Assembly (NCBI GenBank): GCA_043746635.1
Contig: JAYTQQ010000173.1
Location: 1 to 13,359, forward strand
Reading direction: 5' to 3'
Origin: JAYTQQ01 sp043746635
GTDB taxonomy: Bacteria > Bdellovibrionota > Bdellovibrionia > Bdellovibrionales > JAMPXM01
DNA length: 13,359 nucleotides
A model generated the notes under the pieces. It searched no databases. It was not told the origin of the DNA and saw only the letters and a program-made list of their open reading frames with translations. Every line of letters starts with the position of its first letter. Positions within the stretch are counted from its first letter, which is position 1. Of this stretch, positions 1-7,192 are shown piece after piece. Position numbers and translations under genes: made by a program.

Positions 1-18
1 GCCTGCCCTGGCCGCAAG

Positions 19-480
19 CTAAGCCGTCGTTCGAAACGACGCTAAGTAAGGTTCCCAACTATCTGGAATATGACTCAGAGAGAACTCTTGTCGAATCGGC
101 GGAAGCCAGTTCGGCATACGGGGCTCATTAAGAAGAGGCATATTGGCAGCGAGTGGAGTACGATTGGCTTTTCGGTGGTTGCATTCTCTGCAAGCGGTGA
201 CCACGTTCGTCCAATCTTTTCTTCCCATTTTGCTTGCGGGCACAACGTGATCAAGAGTGAGTTCCCTTAAGGAAAATTTCTTTACGCAGTATTGGCAAGT
301 ATAGTTGTCTCTCATATAAACATTTTCTCGCGAAAATTTAATACGTGTCGATTTTCGTGGAGAAACATATTTTTTAAGACGTAATACACTTGGGAGTTGA
401 AAATTTTGACGAGCGGAGCGAACAAAAGTTGAATTGTGATATTCGAGAACTTCAACTTTATCCTGAAACCAGAGCATCAT
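19..480 (-). CDS. HNH endonuclease family protein (first-ATG version; real N-terminus probably longer)
   Basis: Predicted zinc-stabilised HNH nuclease. From the first ATG it has 153 residues. Visible motifs are RDNYTCQYC (Cys62, Cys65), LTLDH (Asp77-His78, the catalytic HNH core) and ACRECNHRKANRTP (Cys97, Cys100, Asn101), so both CxxC knuckles and the catalytic His are intact. The C-terminal SWEPYL stretch is also typical of this widespread stand-alone McrA-like family. The substrate is unknown; such proteins are common outside restriction systems, and no methylase or phage gene is adjacent. The same frame upstream of this ATG encodes LVLNSSYQPVKLVSWQKA, the conserved beginning of the family, so the 480 start truncates the protein; see the entry at 481-573. 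The gene is last on the minus strand here. The family is firm, the biological role is not. Confidence 0.85.
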   Translation of the reverse strand: MMLWFQDKVEVLEYHNSTFVRSARQNFQLPSVLRLKKYVSPRKSTRIKFSRENVYMRDNYTCQYCVKKFSLRELTLDHVVPASKMGRKDWTNVVTACRECNHRKANRTPLAANMPLLNEPRMPNWLPPIRQEFSLSHIPDSWEPYLASFRTTA

Positions 481-573
481 TGCTTTTTGCCAAGAAACAA
501 GTTTGACCGGTTGGTAGCTCGAATTGAGAACGAGAGACCTTGCGCTTAAGAGTTGATTGAAGGCACACCTCCT
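481..573 (-). other. Conserved N-terminal coding extension and Shine-Dalgarno of the HNH gene, lacking a canonical start codon
   Basis: Reading the HNH frame upstream of its first ATG gives LLSARSLVLNSSYQPVKLVSWQKA with no stop until TGA at 597-595. The segment LVLNSSYQPV is the usual N-terminal block of this HNH family. A perfect AGGAGG lies at 573-568. Six bases further on, in frame, is TTC (561-559), where a start would be expected. No ATG, GTG or TTG is in frame between the stop and 480. A separate 33-codon ORF (647-546, beginning MIKAVLISKFW) in another frame ends inside this segment. Possible explanations are a mutated start (TTG to TTC), an indel or sequencing error, or a non-canonical start. 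Confidence 0.6.
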
Positions 574-690
574 AAAGTGTCTGGTATTGATACATCATTC
601 TTCTCGGAGCTTTGCCAAAACTTCGAGATCAGTACTGCCTTAATCATCTCTCAATTCAAGAAAAGCGCAAGGGCCAGAACGCTTTTTTAG

Positions 691-728
691 TTTTCTAAAA
701 TGCCCCACTCATCTCAGTTCGAGTGGGC
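691..728 (-). terminator. Possible intrinsic terminator of the HPF-like gene
   Basis: CACTC-type stem of seven pairs (704-710 with 721-727) around a ten-base loop, with one further G-C closure past a bulge. On the minus strand it is followed by a short T run (TTTTAG). It sits about 65 bases after the HPF-like stop. The U-tract is short, so termination efficiency is uncertain. Confidence 0.4.
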
Positions 729-794
729 TACAGCATTTAATATTATTCCTACTATTAGTTTCTTTTTGAGTAGAAAAACATTCATCCATTTTGT

Positions 795-1151
795 TTAGAT
801 TGCTTCTGAGGTCTCAAGGTCATCGTGGTGATGAGCCCTCGCTTTGCCGCCGATCTTTCTGTCTTTCCATTTTGAAAATTGTCGACGAGAACGCTTCAGA
901 AGTTTGTGCGCGAGATCCGCGATTTGTGAGCTCTCGGCTTTCACAAAAAATAGGCCAGCGCCCGATTGAATCTCGATGATGCCTTTGTAGACGACGTGGG
1001 CGAATTCTCCTTCGACCGCAAATTGCGCTTTGAGCTTTGAAAAACTAGGGCCTTCTAAGAGAATTTCTTCTAAGAGAGCTCCGACAATTTCCTTGGTTTG
1101 GATGCTAGGATGAAATCCTCTATAGTTGATACTCACTTTTTCTGTGAACAC
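795..1151 (-). CDS. HPF/RaiA-like ribosome hibernation factor (sigma-54 modulation family)
   Basis: A 118-residue protein that I match by pattern to the short hibernation-promoting-factor/YfiA fold. It starts with a beta strand VSINYRGFHPS, followed by a helix (IVGALLEEILLE) and strands (AQFAVEGEFAHVVYKGIIEIQ). It ends with the typical amphipathic helix ADLAHKLLKRSRRQFSKWKDRK, which in the family lies along the 30S decoding channel. Known family members bind 30S or 70S in stationary phase and block translation. There is no long C-terminal dimerisation domain, so it resembles the short form. The tail is His/Asp-rich (HHHDDLETSEAI). The start is GTG, chosen because AAAGGAG lies six bases upstream. 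It is divergent from the oxidoreductase gene. The assignment rests on pattern only and the sequence is divergent. Confidence 0.55.
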   Translation of the reverse strand: MFTEKVSINYRGFHPSIQTKEIVGALLEEILLEGPSFSKLKAQFAVEGEFAHVVYKGIIEIQSGAGLFFVKAESSQIADLAHKLLKRSRRQFSKWKDRKIGGKARAHHHDDLETSEAI

Positions 1152-1182
1152 ATTGAACTCCTTTGAGATGAGATTCAGTACG

Positions 1183-1303
1183 AGTACTCTAACAGATAGC
1201 TGCTAGCTAAAACATGAATCCCCCTAGTGACGTGTCAAGACGCCAAAAAGGCTAAAACAAATCTCGAAAATTGAATAAAAAGGTCTAGTACTCTGACAGA
1301 TAG
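1183..1303. repeat. Pair of 17-bp direct repeats (AGTACTCTRACAGATAG) between divergent genes
   Basis: Copies at 1183-1199 and 1287-1303 differ at one base (A versus G at position 9) and are 104 bases apart, about ten helical turns. The left copy is close to the start of the HPF-like gene. The right copy ends three bases before the -35 of the candidate promoter for the oxidoreductase gene. They could be sites for one regulator controlling both directions, or a simple duplication. Confidence 0.6.
1210..1238 (-). promoter_or_regulatory. Possible promoter of the HPF-like gene
   Basis: On the minus strand a perfect TTGACA (1238-1233) is followed after 16-17 bases by CATGTT/ATGTTT, a poor -10. It would give a leader of roughly 55 bases before the GTG at 1151. 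The call rests mainly on the -35 box. Confidence 0.3.
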
Positions 1304-1305
1304 GT

Positions 1306-1334
1306 TTGACGAGGACCTAGACAAACGCCATGAT
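1306..1334 (+). promoter_or_regulatory. Possible sigma70-type promoter of the oxidoreductase-prfC pair
   Basis: TTGACG (1306-1311, 5/6 to consensus), a 17-base spacer, then CATGAT (1329-1334, 4/6). Transcription would begin near 1341, about 50 bases before the GTG at 1392. The right copy of the 17-bp direct repeat ends immediately upstream, so a regulator bound there would touch the -35. Confidence 0.4.
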
Positions 1335-1391
1335 GACAGGATCATGGATGTCGATGAATTCCTACCTTAAGATTATTAAAGCGAGTTAAAC

Positions 1392-2573
1392 GTGGCAATT
1401 TCTCAAACCGTACTCAAGCGATGGGTTTTTATTGGAGCCGGCCAAACTCATCTTCTAGCTCTTAAAAATCTCGCTAAAAAATTACCTACGGATATCGAAA
1501 TTACTGTTGTGAGTGAGCAAACTCACACGCCCATCGTCGAAATGTTTCCGGCTTTTATTGGCGGTCTCTATCGGCAAGACGAATTTTACGTTTCACTTGA
1601 TCAGCTTTTAAGTGAAGTTCGCGGAAAATATATCAAGGCAGGCATTAAGAGCATCGATTCGAAAAATAAAAAATTAAAACTCGCTGATAGTTCTGAAATT
1701 GAATTTGATTTGCTTTCTGTCGACAGTGATCCATTTATTTCAACCGAGCAATTTCCCGGCGCGACCCCCCACGCTCACTTACTTTTGCCAATTGAATTAT
1801 TTCAGGCCTCTATTCTCAAATTTTGTCAGAGCCTCAGGGGTAAGCGCAAAGTCGATCTCGTGTTCATTGGGTCGGGCCTCCTCAACATTGAAACCGCACT
1901 TGCACTAAGACAAAGACTTAAAATTTATGGTGCCGATGTCTTTGTTCATATTATTGAAGTGAACTCAGAAAATGAAGCGAAGCTCATGGTTGGCGAAAGC
2001 GTTGAAGCTGAAATTAAAAAATATTGCGAATCGATTGGTTTTAAATTTCATTCTGGCCAAAAAATTAAAGAGATTTTGGCTACTGAAATTATTCTCGACG
2101 ATGGTTCACGCATTAAATCAGACTTCACGAGTCTGGCTCACACTATAAAAGCTCCAGTTTTTTTAGCGAAAAGTGATCTTGAACTTTACAACGGGTTTGT
2201 TTCGATTAATCAGTTTTTACAAGCTTCAAACTCTCACATTTTCTGCGTCGGCAATACTTCGAAAGACGCAAATAAAAAATGGCTTCCATCAAAGCGTCAG
2301 ATTCGAAAGCAATCGAAAGTTCTTTCTACAAATTTGAAAGCTCTCAGCCTACAGACGAAGCTTAAAAAGTATCGCCCGAGCAGTTCAGACTTTCGTATGA
2401 TGATTGATGGTCAAGGTGGCGCGCTGGCGTTTAAAGGTTCTTTCTATTTAAGTCCAAGTCAGTTCTTGTGGGAACTCAAAGACTGGGTTGACCGCAAATT
2501 TTTGGCGAGCTTTGATCCTCCAAATAAAAAGGCAAAAACTCCAGGGACTCCTGAAGAACTTACTCATGCTTGA
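1392..2573 (+). CDS. FAD/NAD(P)-dependent oxidoreductase, NDH-2 / SelD-associated type
   Basis: A 393-residue two-Rossmann flavoprotein. The first dinucleotide site is WVFIGAGQTH (15-20). A His stands where the third Gly of GxGxxG is usual, as in the oxidoreductase family often found with or fused to SelD (GGGHAH type). The second site is FIGSGLLNIE (159-167), likely for NAD(P)H. The motif near 284-288 is FCVGN; the usual flavin-contacting form is GD, so Asp is replaced by Asn. EMFPAFIGGLY (50-60) matches the segment after the first Rossmann strand in that family. No transmembrane helix is visible; the C-terminus is basic. The start is GTG, with in-frame TAA at 1377 and only a weak ribosome site. 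The gene overlaps prfC by eight bases, so the two are probably co-translated. Substrate and electron acceptor cannot be told; no selD is in the window. Confidence 0.75.
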   Translation: MAISQTVLKRWVFIGAGQTHLLALKNLAKKLPTDIEITVVSEQTHTPIVEMFPAFIGGLYRQDEFYVSLDQLLSEVRGKYIKAGIKSIDSKNKKLKLADSSEIEFDLLSVDSDPFISTEQFPGATPHAHLLLPIELFQASILKFCQSLRGKRKVDLVFIGSGLLNIETALALRQRLKIYGADVFVHIIEVNSENEAKLMVGESVEAEIKKYCESIGFKFHSGQKIKEILATEIILDDGSRIKSDFTSLAHTIKAPVFLAKSDLELYNGFVSINQFLQASNSHIFCVGNTSKDANKKWLPSKRQIRKQSKVLSTNLKALSLQTKLKKYRPSSSDFRMMIDGQGGALAFKGSFYLSPSQFLWELKDWVDRKFLASFDPPNKKAKTPGTPEELTHA

Positions 2574-4179
2574 TAATAACGTAAAAGCCGAAATTATGCG
2601 AAGGCGGACCTTCGCAATTATCTCCCATCCCGATGCGGGTAAAACGACCTTAACCGAAAAGCTTATATACCATGGAGGAGTCATTCGCGAAGCCGGAGAA
2701 GTGCGCGGTAAAGAGGGTGTGAAAGCGGCGAGGTCTGACTGGATGGCGCTTGAGCAACAGCGCGGAATCTCGATTACGTCGAGTGTTTTACAGTTTGATT
2801 ATCAAGGATTGAGGGTTAATCTACTCGATACTCCCGGACATAAAGATTTCTCTGAAGACACCTACCGTACGCTCATGGCGGCCGACTCTGCGGTCATGCT
2901 GATCGATGTTGCGAAGGGTGTTGAAGACCGAACGAAAAAACTTTATGAAGTTTGTCGTTACCGAAAAATGCCGATCTTTACGTTTGTGAATAAGTGCGAC
3001 CGCGAAGGAAAAGCACCCCTTGAGCTCATCGACGAAATTGAGACAACTCTCCAGATGAATTGTTACCCGATCTCTTGGCCACTCGGGCTCGGCGGTCTTT
3101 TTCACGGTATTTATCATCGGCTCAAAAAACAAATTATTCTCATTCATTCTGAAAAACAAGATATCAGTGAGTCTTGGCCGCTCATTATTCCGGTCGATAG
3201 TCTCGATTCGCCGGTATGGGCCGAGCATCTTCACCGTGAAATTATTGATCAAGCTAAAGAAGAAATTGCTCTCGTCGACGGAACACTCGGCGAACTGAGC
3301 CATGAAAAATTTCTGAAAGGTGAGTTGTCACCGGTTCATTTTGCGAGTGCAAAACAAAATTTTGCGGTCGATACTTTTCTCGATTTTTTCACAGAATTTG
3401 CTCCGCCGCCTCTTGCGCGTCCAAGCCGCAACGGAATGGTTGAGCCGCTCGATGATAACTTCTCAGGCTTCGTTTTTAAAATTCAAGCCAACATGGATCC
3501 GAAACACAGAGATCGGGTTGCCTTTATTCGTATTTGCTCCGGCAAATTCGAGCGGGGAATGAAAGTACAACATTCGAGGCACGAAAAAGAAGTGAGACTC
3601 GCATTTTCGAATCAGTTCATTGCTCAAGATCGCGAAACGGTTGACCATGCTTACGCTGGCGATATCGTTGGCGTTAACGACACCGGAAATTTTCAAATCG
3701 GTGACTCGATCTATACCAATAAGCTTAAAATTTTCGACGATATTCCGAAATTTCCGCCGGAACTTTTTGCGAAGCTTTCGGTGACTGATGCGATGAAGAG
3801 AAAAAAACTGCAGAAGGGTATTGATCATTTGTCCGAAGAAGGAATGATCCAGTTATTTATTGATCCGATCATCGGGGCGCAAGATCCTGTTATAGGCGTC
3901 GTTGGAGAACTCCAGTTTGAAGTTTTGCAGTACCGCCTCAAAGATGAATACGGTCTTGATGTGCGAATCAACCGCTTACCATTTAGTGTAGCGAGATGGC
4001 CGCGTGAACAAGACGGCAGTGCCGTGACGAAACCGCTCAATGGCAATTTTCAAATTTTTCGAGACCTCAATGATCAACCGGTGATTTTGCTCGAAAAAGA
4101 ATGGGATCTCAACTGGGTGAAAAAAGAAAATCCAGATATTGAGTTCGCAGCTTCAATTTTAAAGGTTCAGAAAAAGTAA
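2566..4179 (+). CDS. prfC: Peptide chain release factor 3 (RF3)
   Basis: Translational GTPase that removes RF1/RF2 from the ribosome after peptide release, acting in the cytosol. Using the ATG at 2566 the protein has 537 residues, close to the usual ~530. Motifs: P-loop HPDAGKTT (21-28), QQRGISITSSV (64-74, switch I), DTPGHKDFSEDTYRT (88-102), NKCD (142-145, usually NKLD/NKxD). The RF3 hallmark FVFKIQANMDPKHRDRVAF is present in domain II, and the C-terminal domain ends PDIEFAASILKVQKK, so it is complete. A further upstream TTG in frame would overlap the previous gene by 86 bases and add residues absent from RF3. The ATGCTTGA overlap with the oxidoreductase stop suggests translational coupling. 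MRRRTFAII (2596) is an alternative start. Confidence 0.95.
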   Translation: MLDNNVKAEIMRRRTFAIISHPDAGKTTLTEKLIYHGGVIREAGEVRGKEGVKAARSDWMALEQQRGISITSSVLQFDYQGLRVNLLDTPGHKDFSEDTYRTLMAADSAVMLIDVAKGVEDRTKKLYEVCRYRKMPIFTFVNKCDREGKAPLELIDEIETTLQMNCYPISWPLGLGGLFHGIYHRLKKQIILIHSEKQDISESWPLIIPVDSLDSPVWAEHLHREIIDQAKEEIALVDGTLGELSHEKFLKGELSPVHFASAKQNFAVDTFLDFFTEFAPPPLARPSRNGMVEPLDDNFSGFVFKIQANMDPKHRDRVAFIRICSGKFERGMKVQHSRHEKEVRLAFSNQFIAQDRETVDHAYAGDIVGVNDTGNFQIGDSIYTNKLKIFDDIPKFPPELFAKLSVTDAMKRKKLQKGIDHLSEEGMIQLFIDPIIGAQDPVIGVVGELQFEVLQYRLKDEYGLDVRINRLPFSVARWPREQDGSAVTKPLNGNFQIFRDLNDQPVILLEKEWDLNWVKKENPDIEFAASILKVQKK

Positions 4180-4184
4180 AATGA

Positions 4185-4364
4185 CCGCCGCTCCTATCGA
4201 AATTCAATCCGGTTCTGTATTTAATCAATGGTGTGCGCTATGGACTTCTCGGAAAAAGCGATGTCGATATTTACACGGCAACGGCCGTCTGTATCATAAC
4301 TTTTTTATTGTTTTTTGTTTTATCGATGCGTGCTCTCAAATACGAAAACTTTTCGCGGTGGTAA
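4185..4364 (+). pseudogene. C-terminal remnant of an ABC-2 type transporter permease
   Basis: One frame directly after the prfC stop (opened by TGA at 4182) reads PPLLSKFNPVLYLINGVRYG, then LLGKSDVDIYTATAV, then a hydrophobic helix IITFLLFFVLSM, then RALKYENFSRW and TAA (59 codons). The block NPxxYxINGxRYGxLGxSDVD followed by the last membrane helix is the signature end of ABC-2 permeases of drug/polysaccharide exporters (YadH type). Everything upstream, about 190-200 residues, is missing, and no ABC ATPase is nearby. No plausible start precedes the conserved part. It therefore looks like the scar of a deletion that brought prfC next to an older transporter tail. A 70-codon ORF in another frame over the same DNA (4181-4393) shows no such similarity and is a shadow. 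Confidence 0.75.
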
Positions 4365-6989
4365 TTACTCGAAATCCAAACATTCAAGATTGAGTTTTGG
4401 ATCACCTATGATGATCTTCTCGATAGTTTTATGAAACGATGTTGCATCGTAGGCCGGATTTTTCGTAAAAATTTCATCAGCATCTTTCACGAGAGTCGTA
4501 TCTAGATAGCTGGCAACGTCGTCGGTACAAAACAACAGATCTTTGAGATCAGCCATGGTTTTAGGATTCTTAGCCCGAACGTCGGCCTCGATCGTATCTT
4601 TATGCGCGGTGAAATAAGCTTCGGCCGCTTTAATTTTTGAATTTTTGCCGGCGAGAGAAAAAGTAGAAATGACTTTTATAATATCACCGACGTATGCGGT
4701 TTCTTTATGGAATTCTCTTAGCACTGTCCACGAGCCGAACTTTACGAGATTGGCAAAGCCATCTGCACTCGGCATTTCTCCAAATGTGATGAGGTAACTA
4801 TAAGCCGCTTTTTTAATAAATTCATTCTTGGCCGCACCATTGCTCGCGCGCTCGATGAAACCTCTCATGAGCGGGTAAATATCCCATACGTCTTGCGTAT
4901 CGAGTTCGCCGTTGTGAGCGTGCGAATGATTGATAAAGACTGATTCGGTGTAGGATAAAATCAGCGACATCGCTTCGGTATCTGGAGAGTCAAAATTTGA
5001 AGTCGAATATCCCGCCGATCGAAACGCATTCTCAAGATTCACTTCGAAATCTTTCAATGGATCGGCAGGCGGTTTCTTCGCATTCGTCGGCGGGGGAGTG
5101 CTACTCATTAACTGATTAAAATAAACCGAAAGCTCAGGCAAATTATCAAAGAATTCTCTGACGTGAGCTTTGAAAAAAGTTGAGTAGCAAGCGTGATCGA
5201 GTTTGCGGTGTTCGAACACGTCGAGCTCCTGGGTCTTACATTTTTCAGGAACCTGATCGTAAATTCTTAGGCCCATATTGCCGGCCGACCAAACTTGGTA
5301 GAACCATTCGATGGCTTCGTGAAATTCAACGAGGTCATTGCCGTTCGAAACTGACATAAAAATGTTGTTCTCTAAGAAAGCGCGAGAAGGTGCTAATCGA
5401 TTTCTAACATCAATGAACTTTAAATCCTTACCCATCTCACGAACATCAATGTAGAGCTGCGTGAGCTCTTCTTCGTTCATAGAACTCACGTTTTGGCGTC
5501 GAGCCGAATCCATAATTTGACTTCGCATGATCTGACGAATGATCGAGAAGCTACTCGATAAAAATAATAGATCGTATCTAGAAAAATTCTGCTGAATATC
5601 GCGGGGAGCGAAGTTGAGTTTGTCTTTGTCTTTCCAACGAAGAAAGACTCCGGTTGAAAGAATTTCTTTCATTTGTCTATAGGCCGCTTCAATTTTTGCG
5701 TTCTTCGCGCCTCTGGCGCCTTGGTCAAACTTTTCGATCAATTCACGCGCACGAATTTCATCCCGATTCGAGAGCGCAGATAAAAAAAGCATTTGGAGGC
5801 TCGCCCATTCGTCGACCGCATCGAGAACGGTTGCGAGATGTTCATCTGTGAAGCTTAAATTCGCAAGGTGTGACGTTTTCGCATAAGGAGTTTTAGCCAA
5901 AACTTTTGTTAACAAAATCGGAAGAAAATCTTCGACGCTTTTCTCTTTTAAACCAAATGGTATAAGACTATATTTATCAAGTTTTTTAAGAAACTTCACG
6001 AGTTCCACATAAGGTATAGAGCTGTTTTTCTGATATGAAAAACTGTTTTGAAACATTTGCGCGGTCGACGCTTTGAGGCTTACGATATTTTGAACAAAAA
6101 CATCATCGCGATCTTGGCTTAAATCGCGAGTGTATTTAATGCGAAGGGCGGTTTCTAAAATCAAATCCAGCTGGGTTACAAAATGTTTGAAGTCTTCGCC
6201 CTTGATCCTGTCATCTGGGGGATTCACCAAGATTGACTTCAGATTCATAATGAGCTGAACGGCTTCGGTCTCTGATACATTCGCGCCAATATCTGATTTG
6301 GCGAAATCAAGGGTGTCGAGATCTGTAAATTTAAACAACGCTCCGGATTTACCCGGAAGGTAATTTTTAATCACTCGGCAAATTTTATGAATCCCGTCGA
6401 TCGCGTGAGCCATCTTGATCGTATCATTTGCATCACCTAAATTAAGGGGAGTCTGAAGTTTGTAAATATTAATATCTTGGGCCATGCCTGCGAGGACGGG
6501 ATTCGCATCAATGATGAGATTTTGTATCACGGTGATTTCGGCTTTTGAAATCACGAGCTCGCCGCCACCCAGAACGAAATTTTTAAATTTGAGGTAGGCA
6601 GTCAAACTCGGAAGGCTAAATTCTTGAGCTCCACCAAAATATTTTGCGAAAAAAGAACTCACTTCTTGAAGCGTGTACTGATCGCCCGACGTGCTCGATT
6701 TTGTTCTTAGCTTAAATTGCTCAAGATCGTGAGAAATACATTCTAGACTTGTTTTGACTTGAGTTTGGGTCGCTGTGCCCGCAACAAAGTCTTTGAAACT
6801 TTGACGAACATCGACAGTACAATCGCCCGTTTCTTTCATCCGGACGCTATCATCCCGGTCCTTCGGAGAAGATTTAAAGAGATTGCAGCCGCTGAGAGAA
6901 GTCATGGTCATGATGAGCAGTCCCACGCCAAAGAGCTTGCGAGAAGACCCACCAAATACAATAAAGTTCGACTTTTTAAGAAAAGACAT
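4365..6989 (-). CDS. Large predicted lipoprotein of unknown function
   Basis: An 874-residue protein that I do not recognise. The N-terminus is a lipoprotein signal: basic start, hydrophobic stretch GVGLLIMTMTSL, lipobox LSGC with Cys35 as the lipidated residue. The residues after Cys are NLFKSSPKDRDD, so surface or outer-membrane sorting is plausible but not shown. The rest is hydrophilic and mostly helical in character. Phrases such as YTLQEVSSFFAKYFGG and GGGELVISKAEI look like EF-hand-like Bdellovibrio lipoproteins, though no full calcium loop is clear. A Pro-rich linker (SSTPPPTNAKKPP, about 628-641) separates the C-terminal third. Ribosome site TAGGAG is close to the ATG. The stop abuts the permease remnant with no spacer. 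It is a monocistronic gene, divergent from ffh. Confidence 0.8.
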   Translation of the reverse strand: MSFLKKSNFIVFGGSSRKLFGVGLLIMTMTSLSGCNLFKSSPKDRDDSVRMKETGDCTVDVRQSFKDFVAGTATQTQVKTSLECISHDLEQFKLRTKSSTSGDQYTLQEVSSFFAKYFGGAQEFSLPSLTAYLKFKNFVLGGGELVISKAEITVIQNLIIDANPVLAGMAQDINIYKLQTPLNLGDANDTIKMAHAIDGIHKICRVIKNYLPGKSGALFKFTDLDTLDFAKSDIGANVSETEAVQLIMNLKSILVNPPDDRIKGEDFKHFVTQLDLILETALRIKYTRDLSQDRDDVFVQNIVSLKASTAQMFQNSFSYQKNSSIPYVELVKFLKKLDKYSLIPFGLKEKSVEDFLPILLTKVLAKTPYAKTSHLANLSFTDEHLATVLDAVDEWASLQMLFLSALSNRDEIRARELIEKFDQGARGAKNAKIEAAYRQMKEILSTGVFLRWKDKDKLNFAPRDIQQNFSRYDLLFLSSSFSIIRQIMRSQIMDSARRQNVSSMNEEELTQLYIDVREMGKDLKFIDVRNRLAPSRAFLENNIFMSVSNGNDLVEFHEAIEWFYQVWSAGNMGLRIYDQVPEKCKTQELDVFEHRKLDHACYSTFFKAHVREFFDNLPELSVYFNQLMSSTPPPTNAKKPPADPLKDFEVNLENAFRSAGYSTSNFDSPDTEAMSLILSYTESVFINHSHAHNGELDTQDVWDIYPLMRGFIERASNGAAKNEFIKKAAYSYLITFGEMPSADGFANLVKFGSWTVLREFHKETAYVGDIIKVISTFSLAGKNSKIKAAEAYFTAHKDTIEADVRAKNPKTMADLKDLLFCTDDVASYLDTTLVKDADEIFTKNPAYDATSFHKTIEKIIIGDPKLNLECLDFE

Positions 6990-7063
6990 TAACTCCTACT
7001 TAGCAAAATCGGCACCAGTTTTTAAATCAATCTAGAGTGAGCATTCTTGTCGCAGAAAGGTCT

Positions 7064-7069
7064 TATACT
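7064..7069 (+). promoter_or_regulatory. Candidate -10 element for the ffh operon
   Basis: TATACT matches the sigma70 -10 at five of six positions and would start transcription near 7075-7077, at the first base of the hairpin at 7075-7115. No good -35 is found 15-19 bases upstream. Minus-strand reading of overlapping bases gives TATAAG, so it could also serve the lipoprotein gene. Confidence 0.35.
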
Positions 7070-7074
7070 TTTAC

Positions 7075-7115
7075 AGGGCCAGAATTTCATGTTAAAAATG
7101 ACAATTCTGAGCCCT
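7075..7115 (+). promoter_or_regulatory. Long imperfect hairpin at the 5' end of the ffh leader
   Basis: Left arm AGGGCCAGAATTTCAT (7075-7090) pairs with right arm ATGACAATTCTGAGCCCT (7098-7115). This gives sixteen pairs with two single-base bulges and a seven-base loop (GTTAAAA). If transcription begins at the TATACT box the hairpin is the very 5' end of the ffh mRNA, a position suited to RNA stabilisation or to a protein/RNA switch. A 26-codon ORF (7089-7169) starts inside it. Confidence 0.55.
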
Positions 7116-7120
7116 AGACG

Positions 7121-7165
7121 ACCTCAAGTTGAGCCTTTTGAGGTGGGTTTTTGGGACTTTTTTAG
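7121..7165 (+). terminator. Terminator-like hairpin within the ffh leader (possible attenuator)
   Basis: ACCTCAA (7121-7127) pairs with TTGAGGT (7138-7144) around a ten-base loop, followed by GGG, five T, GGGAC and six T up to 7163. The T run begins three bases after the stem, so this is a weak terminator. It would end a transcript about 85 bases long, or attenuate ffh expression; the ffh start lies ~30 bases further. Confidence 0.35.
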
Positions 7166-7192
7166 ATGATTTCTGCTATAGGGGTAGACCAT

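Noticed and set aside
1330..1389. 19-codon ORF (MMTGSWMSMNSYLK...) ending two bases before the oxidoreductase start
   Set aside because: Its start lies inside the proposed -10 box and it has no close ribosome site; a leader peptide cannot be supported.
2488..2565. Upstream TTG start extending prfC by 26 residues
   Set aside because: It overlaps the oxidoreductase gene by 86 bases and the added residues are not RF3-like; ATG at 2566 fits.
2821..3828. Two minus-strand ORFs of 160 and 121 codons opposite prfC
   Set aside because: Antisense shadows of a strongly conserved gene, with no recognisable domain or ribosome site.
4181..4393. 70-codon plus-strand ORF after prfC
   Set aside because: It is a shadow frame; the permease similarity lies in the neighbouring frame.
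7021..7165. SRP 4.5S RNA gene (ffs) upstream of ffh
   Set aside because: The conserved SRP RNA apical loop (GGAA / GGAAGCAGCC type) is absent, so the hairpins are treated as leader structure.
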